From CAVSUR01 sp963846005 (GTDB taxonomy: Bacteria > Actinomycetota > Actinomycetes > Streptosporangiales > Streptosporangiaceae), in NCBI GenBank assembly GCA_963846005.1, contig CAWJUH010000001.1, positions 434,001 to 498,000 of the forward strand: a stretch of 64,000 bases of DNA. The letters run 5' to 3'. The notes under the pieces are model-generated. The model ran no database searches. It was not told the origin of the DNA and was given only the letters and a program-made list of their open reading frames with translations. The position numbers and the translations under genes are program-made. How positions within the stretch are numbered: the stretch's first letter is position 1; every line of letters begins with the position of its first letter. Shown piece after piece: positions 13,707-22,228 of this stretch.

Positions 13707-14605
13707 TGGTGCATCGTGCCATCTGCCGGGTCACCGGCGGTAACCGGTGTGACCCGGCCGGCCCGCGGCGCCGCGGCCCGGTACGCCGATACGCACGGGT
13801 CGCCGGCCAGCCAGAACCGCCACGGCACCTCGGCGGCCCGGCTGACGCCCACCCGCGGCCCGCGGCTGATCCCGGCCGGCGCCGCGGCCGCCCTCGGCGC
13901 GGCGGCCCTCGCCGCGCCAGCCTCCGCCGCGCCAGCCTCCGCCGCGCCAGCCTCCGCCGCGCCAGCCTCCGCCGCGCCAGCCCTGTCCTTGATGTCCGAA
14001 GCGCCTGCGGCACCCGGCCCGCAGATGCGGAGCGGCGAGCCCGCACTGCACACGTCGGCGCCGTCGTGGCCGCGGTCGATGCCGAGCGCCTGGCACAGCT
14101 TGCCGGGTCCGCGGGCCAGCTCGCGGAACGCCGGGGCGGTGCGCCGCCCGGCGGACCGCCGGGCCGCGGCCAGCTCCGGGCCGGCTGCTACCCGCCCGGC
14201 CCGCAGCAGCACCGCCGACGCCTCCCCGGCCGGCCCGCAGACCAGGTTCACGCAGAAGTGCACGCCGTAGCTGAAGTACACGTAAGCGTGCCCGGGCGGC
14301 CCGAACATCACCGCGTTGCGGGCGGTCTCGCCGCCGTAGGCATGCGAGGCCGGGTCGGCCCGTCCTGCGTACGCCTCGGTCTCCACGATGACCGCCGCCA
14401 CCGTGCCGTCCGGGCTGTCGTGCACCAGCACGCAGCCGAGCAGCTCCGGCGCGACGGCCTGGGCCGCCCGCCCGAAGAACCCCCGCTCCAGCACCGGGCC
14501 GCCGCATCGTGGACCATTTTCCGCTGCATTTGCCGAAAACGGTCCACGATCCTGGCCGTGCACCGGCGCGGGGCGGGCCGCAGCGGGCGCGGGGCGGCCG
14601 GTCAC
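13703..14605 (-). CDS. mpg: 3-methyladenine DNA glycosylase (AAG/MPG family)
   Basis: A ~300-residue base-excision repair glycosylase that removes alkylated purines. Family motifs are visible: VETEAYAG with the catalytic Glu, RNAVMFGPPGHAYVYFSYG, VHFCVNLV and ARGPGKLCQALGI. The GTG at 14605 overlaps the argH stop (GTGA) and is chosen for that reason; the first ~40 residues are an unusual extension. Two oddities are seen: a 45-bp palindrome is read in frame within that extension (14506-14550), and a 15-bp minisatellite encodes GAAEA repeats between the core and the C-terminal SRGPRVGVS strand. It is coupled to tyrS downstream. Confidence 0.88.
   Translation of the reverse strand: MTGRPAPAAARPAPVHGQDRGPFSANAAENGPRCGGPVLERGFFGRAAQAVAPELLGCVLVHDSPDGTVAAVIVETEAYAGRADPASHAYGGETARNAVMFGPPGHAYVYFSYGVHFCVNLVCGPAGEASAVLLRAGRVAAGPELAAARRSAGRRTAPAFRELARGPGKLCQALGIDRGHDGADVCSAGSPLRICGPGAAGASDIKDRAGAAEAGAAEAGAAEAGAAEAGAARAAAPRAAAAPAGISRGPRVGVSRAAEVPWRFWLAGDPCVSAYRAAAPRAGRVTPVTAGDPADGTMHQ
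13911..13985 (-). repeat. 15-bp minisatellite within mpg
   Basis: Five tandem copies (the last degenerate) of GCCGCGCCAGCCTCC on the plus strand encode GAAEA repeats on the minus strand. The length is a multiple of three, so the frame is preserved. The encoded Ala/Gly/Glu loop is absent from the usual core of the family. Confidence 0.9.
14506..14550. repeat. Large palindrome inside the 5' end of mpg
   Basis: Two 16-bp arms (14506-14521 ATCGTGGACCATTTTC and 14535-14550 GAAAACGGTCCACGAT) match at 15 of 16 positions around a 13-nt loop. The single difference would pair as G-U in one RNA strand. The segment is AT-richer than its surroundings and is read through in frame by mpg, which suggests an inserted repeat element. 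Confidence 0.85.
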
Positions 14606-16025
14606 GCGGAGGAGGCCCAGGCGGCGTGCTCGTCCACCACCAGCCGCAGCCGCCCGAGCTGCTCGGCCACCCGCACCGGCGCGGTCCCGCCGCGCCCGTC
14701 CCGCGCGGCCAGCGCCCCTTCCACCGTGAGCACCTCGCGCACATCCGGGGTCAGCCGGGGCGAGATGGCGGCCAGGTCGGCGTCGCTGACCTGGCCCAGC
14801 TCGCACTCGTGCACCTGGCACCAGACCACCAGGTGGCCGACGGTCTCGTGCGCCTCGCGGAACGGCACGCCCCGCTTGACCAGCAGCTCGGCCAGGTCGG
14901 TCGCGAGCGCGAACCCGGCCGCGGCGCTGGCGGCCAGCTTGCTCGCGTTGAACCGCAGCGTGCCGGCCAGGCCGGCCATGGCCGGCAGCACCAGCAGCAG
15001 CGTGTCCACCGCGTCGAACACCGGCTCCTTGTCTTCCTGCAGGTCCCGGTCGTAGGCCAGCGGCAGGCCCTTGAGCATGGTGAGCAGCCCGGTCAGCCCG
15101 CCGATCAGCCGCCGGCCTTGCCCCTGGCCAGCTCGGCCACGTCCGGGTTCTTCTTCTGCGGCATGATCGAGGATCCGGTGGCATACGCGTCGTCGATCTC
15201 GGCCCAGCCGAACTCGTGCGACGACCACAGCACGACCTCCTCGCCGAGCCGGGACAGGTGCACGCCGAGCAGCGCGGCCGCGAAGCAGAACTCGGCGGCG
15301 AAGTCGCGGTCGCTGACCGCGTCCATCGAGTTCTCTGCCGCGGAGTCGAAGCCGAGCTCGGCGGCCACGGCCTCCGGGTCGACCGGCAGCGACGAGCCCG
15401 CGAGGGCGCCGGCGCCGAGCGGGCAGATCGCGGCCCGGGCGTCCCAGTCGCGCAGCCGGCTCGCGTCGCGGGCCAGCGCCTGGCCGTGCGCGAGCAGCTG
15501 GTGGGCCAGCAGCACCGGCTGGGCGTGCTGCAGATGGGTCAGGCCCGGGGCCGGGGTGCCGATGTGCCGCTCGGCCTGGTCCAGCAGCGCCTGCTCGAGC
15601 TCGGCCAGCCGGGCGGTGATCAGCCGCACCTGGTCGCGCAGGTACAGCCGCAGGTCGGTGGCGATCTGGTCGTTGCGGCTGCGGCCGGCCCGCAGCTTGC
15701 CGCCGAGCGCGCCGGTCCGCTCCAGCAGGCCGCGCTCCAGCGCCGTGTGCACGTCCTCGTCGTCGGCGCCGGGCCGGAACGTGCCGTCCCGGCAGGCCCG
15801 GCCGAGATCGTCCAGGGCGCCGAGCATCCGGTCAAGCTCCGCGTCGGTCAGCAACCCGGCCCGGTGCAGCACCCTGGCGTGCGCGCGGGAGGCCAGCAGG
15901 TCGTAGGGCGCCAGCCGCCAGTCGAACTGGACGCTGACCGACAGCCGGGCCAGCGCCTCGGCGGGCCCGGACTCGAACCTGCCGCCCCACAGCCGCACCG
16001 GACCGGTGCGCTCCTCGTCCGCCAC
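14602..16025 (-). pseudogene. argH: Argininosuccinate lyase, split by a one-base deletion
   Basis: ArgH cleaves argininosuccinate to arginine and fumarate, the last step of arginine synthesis. From the GTG at 16025 the frame gives the N-terminal ~306 residues, including RLWGGRF and the fumarase-superfamily signature GSSIMPQKKNPD. It then reaches a stop at 15105 right after ELARGKAGG. The remaining ~165 residues continue without loss in another frame from about 15114 to 14602 (RLIGGLTGLLTMLKGLPLAY onward). Adding one base near 15109-15115 restores a continuous ~474-residue protein, the normal family length. All expected domains are otherwise intact, so a sequencing error is as likely as a real mutation. 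Confidence 0.88.
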
Positions 16026-16163
16026 GTTGCTTGTGCTCCTCGCTCGGCTCTTCAGCGTCCGTTGTCTCATCAGCTTGCCATCCAGCGCCCTTGACCGGTG
16101 CCTGTCGTGAAGGCCGGTCAGGTCACCGGGGGGTAAAAGCCCGTTTTCTGCCAGAAGGCCGCC

Positions 16164-16189
16164 TCGCCCGGGGCTCACGCCCCGGGCGA
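16164..16189 (-). terminator. GC-rich hairpin between argR and argH
   Basis: A perfect inverted repeat with 10-bp arms (TCGCCCGGGG / CCCCGGGCGA) and a 6-nt loop lies in the 190-bp gap after argR. There is no U-run on the minus strand, so it may be a weak terminator or an RNA-stabilising structure rather than a full stop. Confidence 0.5.
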
Positions 16190-16215
16190 TGCAGGTCATG
16201 GCCGCCCGTGACGGG

Positions 16216-16815
16216 TCAGGACCTGGTCCCGGCGTGGGCGCGGCGCTGGGCCAGGCGGAGCAGCGCATCGGCCAGGTCCTGGCCGCCGGCCGGGTCGCGG
16301 GCGATGACCAGGACCGTGTCGTCGCCCGCCACCGTGCCGAGGATGGCCGGCCAGGCCGCGTGGTCCAGCACCGAGGCCAGGAACTGGGCCGCCCCGGCCG
16401 GGGTGCGCAGCACGACCAGGTTGGCGCTGGACTCGGCGGCGAGCAGCAGCTCGCCGGTCACCCGGGCCAGCCGGGCGGATTCCTCGCGGGCCGCGCCGCC
16501 CGCGCCTGCCCGGGCGCCCGCGCCCGCGGCGTCCTCCGGCAGGCCGGCCGCGGCGCCGACCCCGCCGGGGGGCGAGCCCGGGCCGCCCGGCTCGTCCGGC
16601 AGCGCGTACCGCAGCGCGCCGCCCGGGCCGCGCAGCCGCACCGCGCCGAGTTCTTCCAGGTCGCGTGACAAGGTGGCCTGAGTGACCCGCACGCCGCGCT
16701 GCAGCAGCCGGTCGGCCAGGTCCTCCTGGGAGCGGACCGGCGCGGCGGCCTGGCCCAGGATCGCGGCGATCTGGGCGTGCCGGGCGGCCTTGGTGGCCGG
16801 GGTGACGGCGGTCAT
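16216..16815 (-). CDS. argR: Arginine repressor ArgR
   Basis: A 199-residue transcription factor. Residues ~1-75 form the winged-helix domain with VTQATLSRDLEELGAVRL, the typical ArgR recognition region. A Gly/Ala/Pro-rich linker of about 40 residues follows, longer than usual. The C-terminal domain (about 115-190) ends with GTVAGDDTVLVIARD, the arginine-binding and hexamer-forming motif. It represses arginine synthesis when arginine is bound. It lies 37 bp after argD in the arg cluster. The likely operator pair is upstream of argC (21517-21552), so the cluster is probably autoregulated. Confidence 0.92.
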   Translation of the reverse strand: MTAVTPATKAARHAQIAAILGQAAAPVRSQEDLADRLLQRGVRVTQATLSRDLEELGAVRLRGPGGALRYALPDEPGGPGSPPGGVGAAAGLPEDAAGAGARAGAGGAAREESARLARVTGELLLAAESSANLVVLRTPAGAAQFLASVLDHAAWPAILGTVAGDDTVLVIARDPAGGQDLADALLRLAQRRAHAGTRS

Positions 16816-16852
16816 CGGGCCGCGGGCCGTTTCACCAGGCCAGTGTGCCTGG

Positions 16853-18061
16853 TCATGGTGCCTCCGGCCTGGCCGCCGCGCGGGCGGCGGCCAGGATGGC
16901 CGGCACCGCGGCGGTGAACGACGCGGCCTGCCTGGCGGTCAGGATCAGCGGCGGCGCGAGCCTGATCACGTCCGGCCGGACCGCGTTGACCAGGAATCCG
17001 GCCTTCCGGGCCGCCGCCTCCACCGCGGGCGCGGCCGGGGCGGACAAGGTCAGGCCGAGCCACAGGCCGCGGCCGCGCACCCCGGTGAGCAGCGGGTCGC
17101 CGATGGCCCGCAGCCCGGCGGCCAGCTGATCGCCGACCTGCTCGACCTGGGCCAGCAAGCCGCCGGCCTCGATGGTGCCGAGCACCGCGAGGGCGGCCGC
17201 GCAGGCGACCGGGTTGCCGCCGAACGTGCTGCCGTGGTCGCCCTGGCGCAGCGCGGCGCCGCAATCCCCGATCCCGACACAGGCGCCGATGGGCAGCCCG
17301 CCGCCGAGGCCCTTGGCCAGGGTCAGCACGTCGGGCACGATGCCCTCGCGCTGGTGCGCGAACCAGGCCCCGGTCCGGCCGATGCCGCTCTGGATCTCGT
17401 CCAGCACCAGCAGCGCCCCGGCCGCATCGCAGGCCTCCCGGGCGGCGCGCAGGTAGCCGTCCGGCGCGGGCACGATCCCGCCCTCGCCGAGGGCCGGCTC
17501 CAGGAACACCGCCGCGGTGTCCGGCCCGGTCGCGGCGGCGAGGGCCGCGGCGTCGCCGAACGGCACGAACCTGACCTGAGGGCCGAACGGGCCGAACGGC
17601 AGCCGGATCGAGTCCTTGCCGGTGACGGCGAGCGCGCCGAGGGTACGGCCGTGGAAGCTGCCCTCGGCGGCCACGATGACCGGCCGCTGGCTGCCCTGGC
17701 GGCGGCGGACCAGCTTGAGCGCGGCCTCGTTGGCCTCGGTGCCGGAGTTGGCCAGGAACACCCGGCCGTCCGCGCCGAGCAGGCCGAGTATCCGCTCGGC
17801 CAGCGCGACCTGGCCCTCGTGCAGGAACAGGTTCGAGGTGTGCGCGATGGCCCGGACCTGCCGCTCGACCGCCGCCACCAGGGCCGGGTGGGCGTGCCCG
17901 AGCGCGCTGACCGCGATGCCGGCGATCAGGTCCAGGTACTGCGCCCCGTCGGCGTCCCAGACCAGGCAGCCCCGGCCGCGGGCCAGCGCGACCGGCGGCA
18001 GCCCGTAGTTGCCCATCAGCGCGGCCTGGTAGCGCTTGTGCAGCTGCTCGGTCTCGGTCAT
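16853..18061 (-). CDS. argD: Acetylornithine aminotransferase
   Basis: A 402-residue class III PLP-dependent aminotransferase that converts N-acetylglutamate semialdehyde to N-acetylornithine. Visible motifs include GIAVSALGHAHP, NSGTEANEAALKL (cofactor phosphate region), the FHGRTLGAL motif, LDEIQSGIGRTG and the PLP lysine in LTLAKGLGGG (about residue 248). Length is normal. It overlaps argB by a stop-start contact (ATGA at 18061-18058) and is followed by argR. The same fold also serves as succinyldiaminopimelate or ornithine transaminase, but position in the arg cluster decides the name. Confidence 0.93.
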   Translation of the reverse strand: MTETEQLHKRYQAALMGNYGLPPVALARGRGCLVWDADGAQYLDLIAGIAVSALGHAHPALVAAVERQVRAIAHTSNLFLHEGQVALAERILGLLGADGRVFLANSGTEANEAALKLVRRRQGSQRPVIVAAEGSFHGRTLGALAVTGKDSIRLPFGPFGPQVRFVPFGDAAALAAATGPDTAAVFLEPALGEGGIVPAPDGYLRAAREACDAAGALLVLDEIQSGIGRTGAWFAHQREGIVPDVLTLAKGLGGGLPIGACVGIGDCGAALRQGDHGSTFGGNPVACAAALAVLGTIEAGGLLAQVEQVGDQLAAGLRAIGDPLLTGVRGRGLWLGLTLSAPAAPAVEAAARKAGFLVNAVRPDVIRLAPPLILTARQAASFTAAVPAILAAARAAARPEAP

Positions 18062-19026
18062 GCGGGCTCCTCTGCGGGCAGGTGCTGGCCGGCCCCGGGG
18101 ACGACCATGGTGCCGATGCCGGAGTCGGTGAAGATCTCCACCAGCACCGCATGCGGCTGGCGGCCGTCCAGCACGTGCGCCTGCGGCACGCCGCCGGTCA
18201 CCGCGGTCAGGCAGGCCTCCATCTTCGGGATCATCCCGGCCGCCAGGCCGGGCAGCAGCGCGGCCAGCTCGGCGGCGGTCAGCTGGCTGATCAGCTCGGG
18301 CGCTGCGCCGCCGGTGCCGCCCGGGCCGTCCGCGCCCGGCGCCGGCCAGTGCGCGTACAGCCCGGCCACGTCGGTGAGCAGCACCAGCTTCGCCGCGCCG
18401 AGCGCGACCGCGAGCGCGGCGGCGGCGGTGTCGGCGTTGACGTTGAAGACCTCGCCGCCCGCGCCGCGGGCCACCGAGGAGATGACGGGGATCCGGCCGT
18501 CGGCGAGCAGCGCGGCGACCGCGCCCGGATTGACGTGCTCGATCTGCCCGACCTGGCCGAGGTCGACCAGCTCGCCGTCGACGGTGGCCCGCGCCCGGCT
18601 GGCCGTCAGCAGCTGGGCGTCCTCCCCCGACATGCCCACCGCGAACGGGCCGTGCTGGTTGATCAGCCCGATCACCTCGCGGTTCACCTGGCCGGTGAGC
18701 ACCATCCTGACCACGTCCATGGTCTCGGGCGTGGTGACCCGCAGCCCCGCCCTGAACTCCACCGGCAGGCCCAGCCGGTCCAGGTGCGCGCTGATCTGCG
18801 GGCCGCCGCCGTGCACCACGACCGGCCGCAGCCCGGCGTAGCGCAGGAACACCACGTCCTGCGCGAATGCGGCCAGCAGCGCCTCGTCGGTCATCGCGTG
18901 GCCGCCCAGCTTGACCACTACGGTCGTGCCGTGGAAGCGCTCCAGCCAGGGCAGCGCCTCGATCAGCGTGGCCGCCTTGGCCAGTGCGGCGGGGCTGGCC
19001 CGCCCGCCCGCGGCGAGCGAGGTCAC
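18058..19026 (-). CDS. argB: Acetylglutamate kinase
   Basis: A 322-residue amino-acid kinase that phosphorylates N-acetylglutamate. The phosphate-binding motif VVVKLGGHAM is near residue 37 and VVVHGGGPQI near residue 70. The NVNADTAAAALAVALGA motif and the nucleotide-site region LVLLTDVAGLY follow. The GTG at 19026 is chosen because it overlaps the argJ stop (GTGA). Length is a little above the bacterial norm because of an N-terminal segment of ~20 residues. It is translationally coupled to argJ and argD. Confidence 0.93.
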   Translation of the reverse strand: MTSLAAGGRASPAALAKAATLIEALPWLERFHGTTVVVKLGGHAMTDEALLAAFAQDVVFLRYAGLRPVVVHGGGPQISAHLDRLGLPVEFRAGLRVTTPETMDVVRMVLTGQVNREVIGLINQHGPFAVGMSGEDAQLLTASRARATVDGELVDLGQVGQIEHVNPGAVAALLADGRIPVISSVARGAGGEVFNVNADTAAAALAVALGAAKLVLLTDVAGLYAHWPAPGADGPGGTGGAAPELISQLTAAELAALLPGLAAGMIPKMEACLTAVTGGVPQAHVLDGRQPHAVLVEIFTDSGIGTMVVPGAGQHLPAEEPA

Positions 19027-20159
19027 GTCGAGTACTCCGAGTTCAGGTGCACGTACTCGGCGGTCAGGTCGCTGGTCCAGATCGTGGCCTGCGCCGGGCC
19101 GGCCTGCAGGTCGGCGGTGATAGTGACCTCGCGGCCCGACAGGTCGACCAGGGACCGGTCGGCGGCGGCGCAGCCGTCGCGGCAGACCTGCACGCCGTTG
19201 ATCGCGACGGCCAGCCGGTCCGGCTCGAACGTGGCGCTGGTGGTGCCGATGGCCGCCAGCACCCGGCCCCAGTTCGGGTCCTCGCCCGCGATCGCGCATT
19301 TGAGCAGGTTGCACCGGGCGATCGCGCGGCCCACGGCCACGGCCTCGTGCTGCGCCGCCGCGCCGGTGACCTCGATCGTGATCGCCTTGCTGGCGCCCTC
19401 GGCGTCGCGCTGCATCTGCCGGGACAGGTCGGCGCACACCTGCGTGACCAGCGCGGTGAAGGCGGCCGGGTCGGGGCGCACCCCGGCGGCGCCGCTGGCC
19501 AGCAGCAGCACGGTGTCGTTGGTGGACATGCAGCCGTCGGTGTCCAGCCGGTCGAAGGTGGCCGCGGTCGCCGCGCGCAGGCTCGCGTCCAGGCCGGCCG
19601 CGGGCAGCTCGGCGTCGGTGGTGAGCACCGCGAGCATGGTCGCGAGCGCGGGCGCGAGCATGGCCGCGCCCTTGGCCATGCCGCCGACCAGGTAGCCGGG
19701 CCCGGCCCGGACGCTGGTCTTGGCCACGGTGTCGGTGGTGCGGATCGCGTCGGCCGCGGCCGGGCCGCCCGCGCTGCTCGCGGCCTGCACGGCCGCGCTG
19801 ACGCCGGGCAGCAGCGCGCCCATCGGCAGCCGCTCGCCGATCAGGCCGGTCGAGCAGACCGCGACCTCGCCCGCCGACTCACCGGTCAGGCCGGCCAGGT
19901 GCTCGGCGGTGCGGTGGGTGTCGGCGAATCCGGCCGGGCCGGTGCAGGCGTTCGCGCCGCCGGAGTTGAGCACGACGGCGCGCACCCGGCCGCCGCGCAG
20001 CACCTGCCAGGCTCCACAGCACCGGGGCGGCCTGCACCCGGTTGCCGGTGAACACCCCGGCCGCCGCGGCCGACGGGCCGTCGTTGAGCACCACGGCCAC
20101 GTCCGGCTCGCCGCTGGCCTTCAGGCCCGCGGTCACGCCCGCGGCCCGGAAGCCGCGCG

Positions 20160-20250
20160 GCGCCGTGACCCCCGCGCCGCCGGGCGCCGTGACCCCCGCG
20201 CCGCCCGGCGCCGTGACCCCCGCGCCGCCCGGCGCCGTGACCCCCGCGCC
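20160..20250 (-). repeat. 24-bp tandem repeat at the argJ 5' end
   Basis: About 3.8 copies of a 24-bp unit starting at 20160, 20184, 20208 and 20232 (plus-strand unit begins GCGCCGTGACCCCCGCG). The minus strand reads GAGVTAPG repeats in the argJ frame. The last copy runs into VTAPRGFRAAG, the normal ArgJ N-terminus, so the unit looks like a duplication of the start of the gene itself. Confidence 0.92.
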
Positions 20251-20275
20251 CGCCGGCCCGGCCGGCGCCGCAGCA

Positions 20276-20327
20276 CCGTGGCTGTGACATCCATGGGCAT
20301 AGGTGCCCGTGGATGTCACAGCCACGG
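20276..20327. repeat. 52-bp near-perfect palindrome between argC and the conserved part of argJ
   Basis: Two 24-bp arms (20276-20299 and 20304-20327) match at 23 of 24 positions with a 4-nt loop. The core is GTGGCTGTGACATCCA and its complement. The one mismatch is a G-U pair in plus-strand RNA. The element is read in frame in the extended argJ. Confidence 0.92.
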
Positions 20328-20365
20328 GCTCGGCTGGCCCGCTCGCTGTGCTGGCTGGCACGCCC

Positions 20366-20417
20366 GCACGCCCGCTCACGGGGCTGGCCGGCTCGCTCGC
20401 ACGCCCGCTCACGGGGC
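20366..20417 (-). repeat. 19-bp direct repeat duplicating the argC stop/argJ start
   Basis: The sequence GCACGCCCGCTCACGGGGC occurs at 20366-20384 and 20399-20417. The right copy contains the argC TGA and the coupled GTG. The left copy offers a second in-frame GTG 33 bp downstream. Confidence 0.85.
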
Positions 20418-21461
20418 CACCCCGCAGGTGGTCAGGCCGGCCGTCTCGGGCAGGCCGAGCATCAGGTTGGCGCACTGCACGGCCTGCCCGGCCGCGCCCT
20501 TGCCCAGGTTGTCGATCGCGGCCACCACGACCGCGCGGCCGGCCCGGGAGTCGGCGGCGGCCTGCAGGTGCACGCCGTTGGAGCCCGCCACCGCCGCGGT
20601 GGCCGGCCAGCGGCCCGCGGGCAGCAGGCGGGCGAACGGATGGCCGGCGTAGGCGTCGGCGATGGCCGCGCGCAGCGCCGCGGTCGGCACCTCCGGCTCG
20701 GCCAGCGGCGCGGTGCAGGTGGCCAGGATGCCGCGCGGCATCGGCGCGAGCAGCGGGGTGAAGGACACCCGTGCCGGGCGGCCGCCGTCTCCCGCGGCGA
20801 GATCCAGGGCCTGCTCGATCTCCGGGGTGTGCCGGTGCGCCCCGGCCACCGCGTAGGCGGACATCGCGCCCATGACCTCGCTGGCCAGCAAGCCGGTGCG
20901 CAGCGACCGCCCGGCGCCCGAGGTGCCGGATGCGGCGACCACGACCACGTCCGCCGGCCGGGCCACCCCGGCGGCGACCACCGGGGTCAGGGCCATGATC
21001 GCCGCGGTCGCGTAGCAGCCGGGCACGGCCACCCGCCGGGCGGCGCGGATCTGCTCGCGGGCGCCCGGCAGTTCCGGCAGGCCGCACAGCCACGCGCCGG
21101 CGTGCGGGCCGGGATAGTGGCGGCTCCAGGCGGCGCTGTCGGCGAGCCGGAAGTCGGGCCCGAGGTCCACGACCGCCGGGCCCGCTCCGATGGCGGCGGC
21201 GGCCGGGCCGGACTGCCCCGCGGGCAGGGCCAGGAAGACCAGGTCGCAGCCCGCGGCGGCCTCCGACCCGGCCGGGCCGAGCACCAGGCCCGCCAGCGCG
21301 GCCGATCCGGCCAGGTGCGGATGCACCTCGGCCACGGTCTGACCTGCGCTGCTGGCCGCGGTCACCGCGGCCAGCTCGAAATCAGGATGCCCGGCCAGCA
21401 GCCGCAGCAGTTCCCCGCCGGCGTAGCCACTCGCCCCGGCGACCGCGACCCGCGCTCCCAT
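20409..21461 (-). CDS. argC: N-acetyl-gamma-glutamyl-phosphate reductase
   Basis: A 350-residue NADPH-dependent reductase of arginine synthesis. The N-terminal Rossmann motif is VAVAGASGYAGGELLRLLAG (residues ~4-23). The active-site cysteine lies in AVPGCYATAAIMAL (about residue 150). The C-terminal half has FTPLLAPMPRGILATC and NLGKGAAGQAVQCANLM, all typical. The ATG at 21461 is chosen because AGGAGGG lies 5-6 bases upstream and it gives the usual N-terminus; in-frame codons further up lack these. It is the first gene of the arg cluster and its stop overlaps the next start. A promoter with ARG boxes lies ~60 bp upstream. Confidence 0.94.
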   Translation of the reverse strand: MGARVAVAGASGYAGGELLRLLAGHPDFELAAVTAASSAGQTVAEVHPHLAGSAALAGLVLGPAGSEAAAGCDLVFLALPAGQSGPAAAAIGAGPAVVDLGPDFRLADSAAWSRHYPGPHAGAWLCGLPELPGAREQIRAARRVAVPGCYATAAIMALTPVVAAGVARPADVVVVAASGTSGAGRSLRTGLLASEVMGAMSAYAVAGAHRHTPEIEQALDLAAGDGGRPARVSFTPLLAPMPRGILATCTAPLAEPEVPTAALRAAIADAYAGHPFARLLPAGRWPATAAVAGSNGVHLQAAADSRAGRAVVVAAIDNLGKGAAGQAVQCANLMLGLPETAGLTTCGVAP

Positions 21462-21516
21462 CTGCCCTCCTGTCCGGCTGCCCGCGTCTGGTCGCCGTGG
21501 CGGCCTGCGCCTCATC

Positions 21517-21552
21517 TTGCATGATTATGCGAGAAGATAAGAACTTATGCAA
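21517..21552 (-). promoter_or_regulatory. argC promoter overlapped by two ARG boxes (ArgR operator)
   Basis: On the minus strand TTGCAT (21552-21547), a 17-bp spacer and CATAAT (21529-21524) form a good promoter. It is overlapped by a near-palindromic ARG-box-like site, TTGCATGATTATGCGA on the plus strand (21517-21532), and by a second weaker site, TAAGAACTTATGCAA (21538-21552). Their centres are about 21 bp apart, the spacing known for ArgR hexamers. Binding would block the polymerase. Confidence 0.75.
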
Positions 21553-21740
21553 CCAGGCGGGACAGGGAGAGCCGGGCGGGCGGGAGCCGGGCGCGGCTGG
21601 CCGGCGCGCGAGCGGGCAAGCTCACTCAGATGTGTTCGCTTCGGGCGGATGAGCTGCCGGCCGGAGCCCGGGAGTGATATACGTGCGCTGCGCGATATGT
21701 GGCCGCGCGGATAGGCGTGCATCGAGTTGGGGGATGCCGG

Positions 21741-22190
21741 ATGTCGGACGGCAAGCCGCGGACCGCGGGCGGGATCTCGCGACCGTCCCGCCAGGGCCTG
21801 GCCCGGCGCGCTGGCCCTGGCTGGGTCGTGCCGGCGGCGGTAGCCGGGCTGCTGGCGGCCGCGTGCGGCAGCGGCGCCCCGGCCGTCCATACCGCGGCCC
21901 GCAAGCCGGTGGCCTGCGGCACCGCGCACACCTCGGCCGGGGTTCCGGTGCATATCCAGGTCCGCCGCGGCCGGGTCTCCTGCACCACCGCCATGACCGT
22001 GGAGAAGGACTACGCCCGGGCCGTCGCGGCCGGCCGCGCCCCGGGGAACGGCGGCGGCGGGCCGGTCAAGGTCAGCGGCGGCTGGACCTGCCGGGGCTAC
22101 AGCACGCCGGAGCTGCTCAAGACCGGCGACGCGTCCTCTTGCCGTCAGGGCCCGCGCGAGATCCTGGCCGTCCTGCCCGCCACCACCTGA
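21741..22190 (+). CDS. Putative lipoprotein, uncharacterised
   Basis: A 149-residue exported protein. After a basic N-region (RQGLARR) comes a hydrophobic stretch ending in a lipobox, GLLAAAC, with the acceptor cysteine near residue 42. Secretion and lipid anchoring on the outer face of the membrane are therefore likely. The mature part has four further cysteines (ACGTAH, SCTTAM, WTCRGY, SSCRQG) that could form two disulfides. I do not recognise the domain. The ATG at 21741 is preferred over an upstream start because it gives a normal signal length and has GGGGGA before it. It is alone on the plus strand, convergent to the repeat protein at 22229. Confidence 0.7.
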   Translation: MSDGKPRTAGGISRPSRQGLARRAGPGWVVPAAVAGLLAAACGSGAPAVHTAARKPVACGTAHTSAGVPVHIQVRRGRVSCTTAMTVEKDYARAVAAGRAPGNGGGGPVKVSGGWTCRGYSTPELLKTGDASSCRQGPREILAVLPATT

Positions 22191-22228
22191 GCCCGGCCGC
22201 CCGGCCCCGTCCGCCTGGCCGGGCGAGG

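Larger units (their letters stand above)
19023..20412 (-). pseudogene. argJ: Bifunctional glutamate N-acetyltransferase/ornithine acetyltransferase, frameshifted and with an N-terminal repeat extension
   Basis: ArgJ makes N-acetylglutamate by transferring acetyl from acetylornithine. The 5' part, in frame with the GTG at 20412 that overlaps the argC stop, encodes GFRAAGVTAGLK and GVFTGNRVQAAPVLWS. The rest (VLRGGRVRAVVLNSGGANAC onward) is in another frame. Four bases replace an expected three near 20005-20012, so one extra base breaks the gene. The autocleavage region ALATMLAVLTTDA and the C-terminus (EYVHLNSEYST) are intact. Upstream of the normal start lie ~85 extra in-frame codons made of a 24-bp tandem repeat, a palindrome and a direct repeat. 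Sequencing error is possible. Confidence 0.85.
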
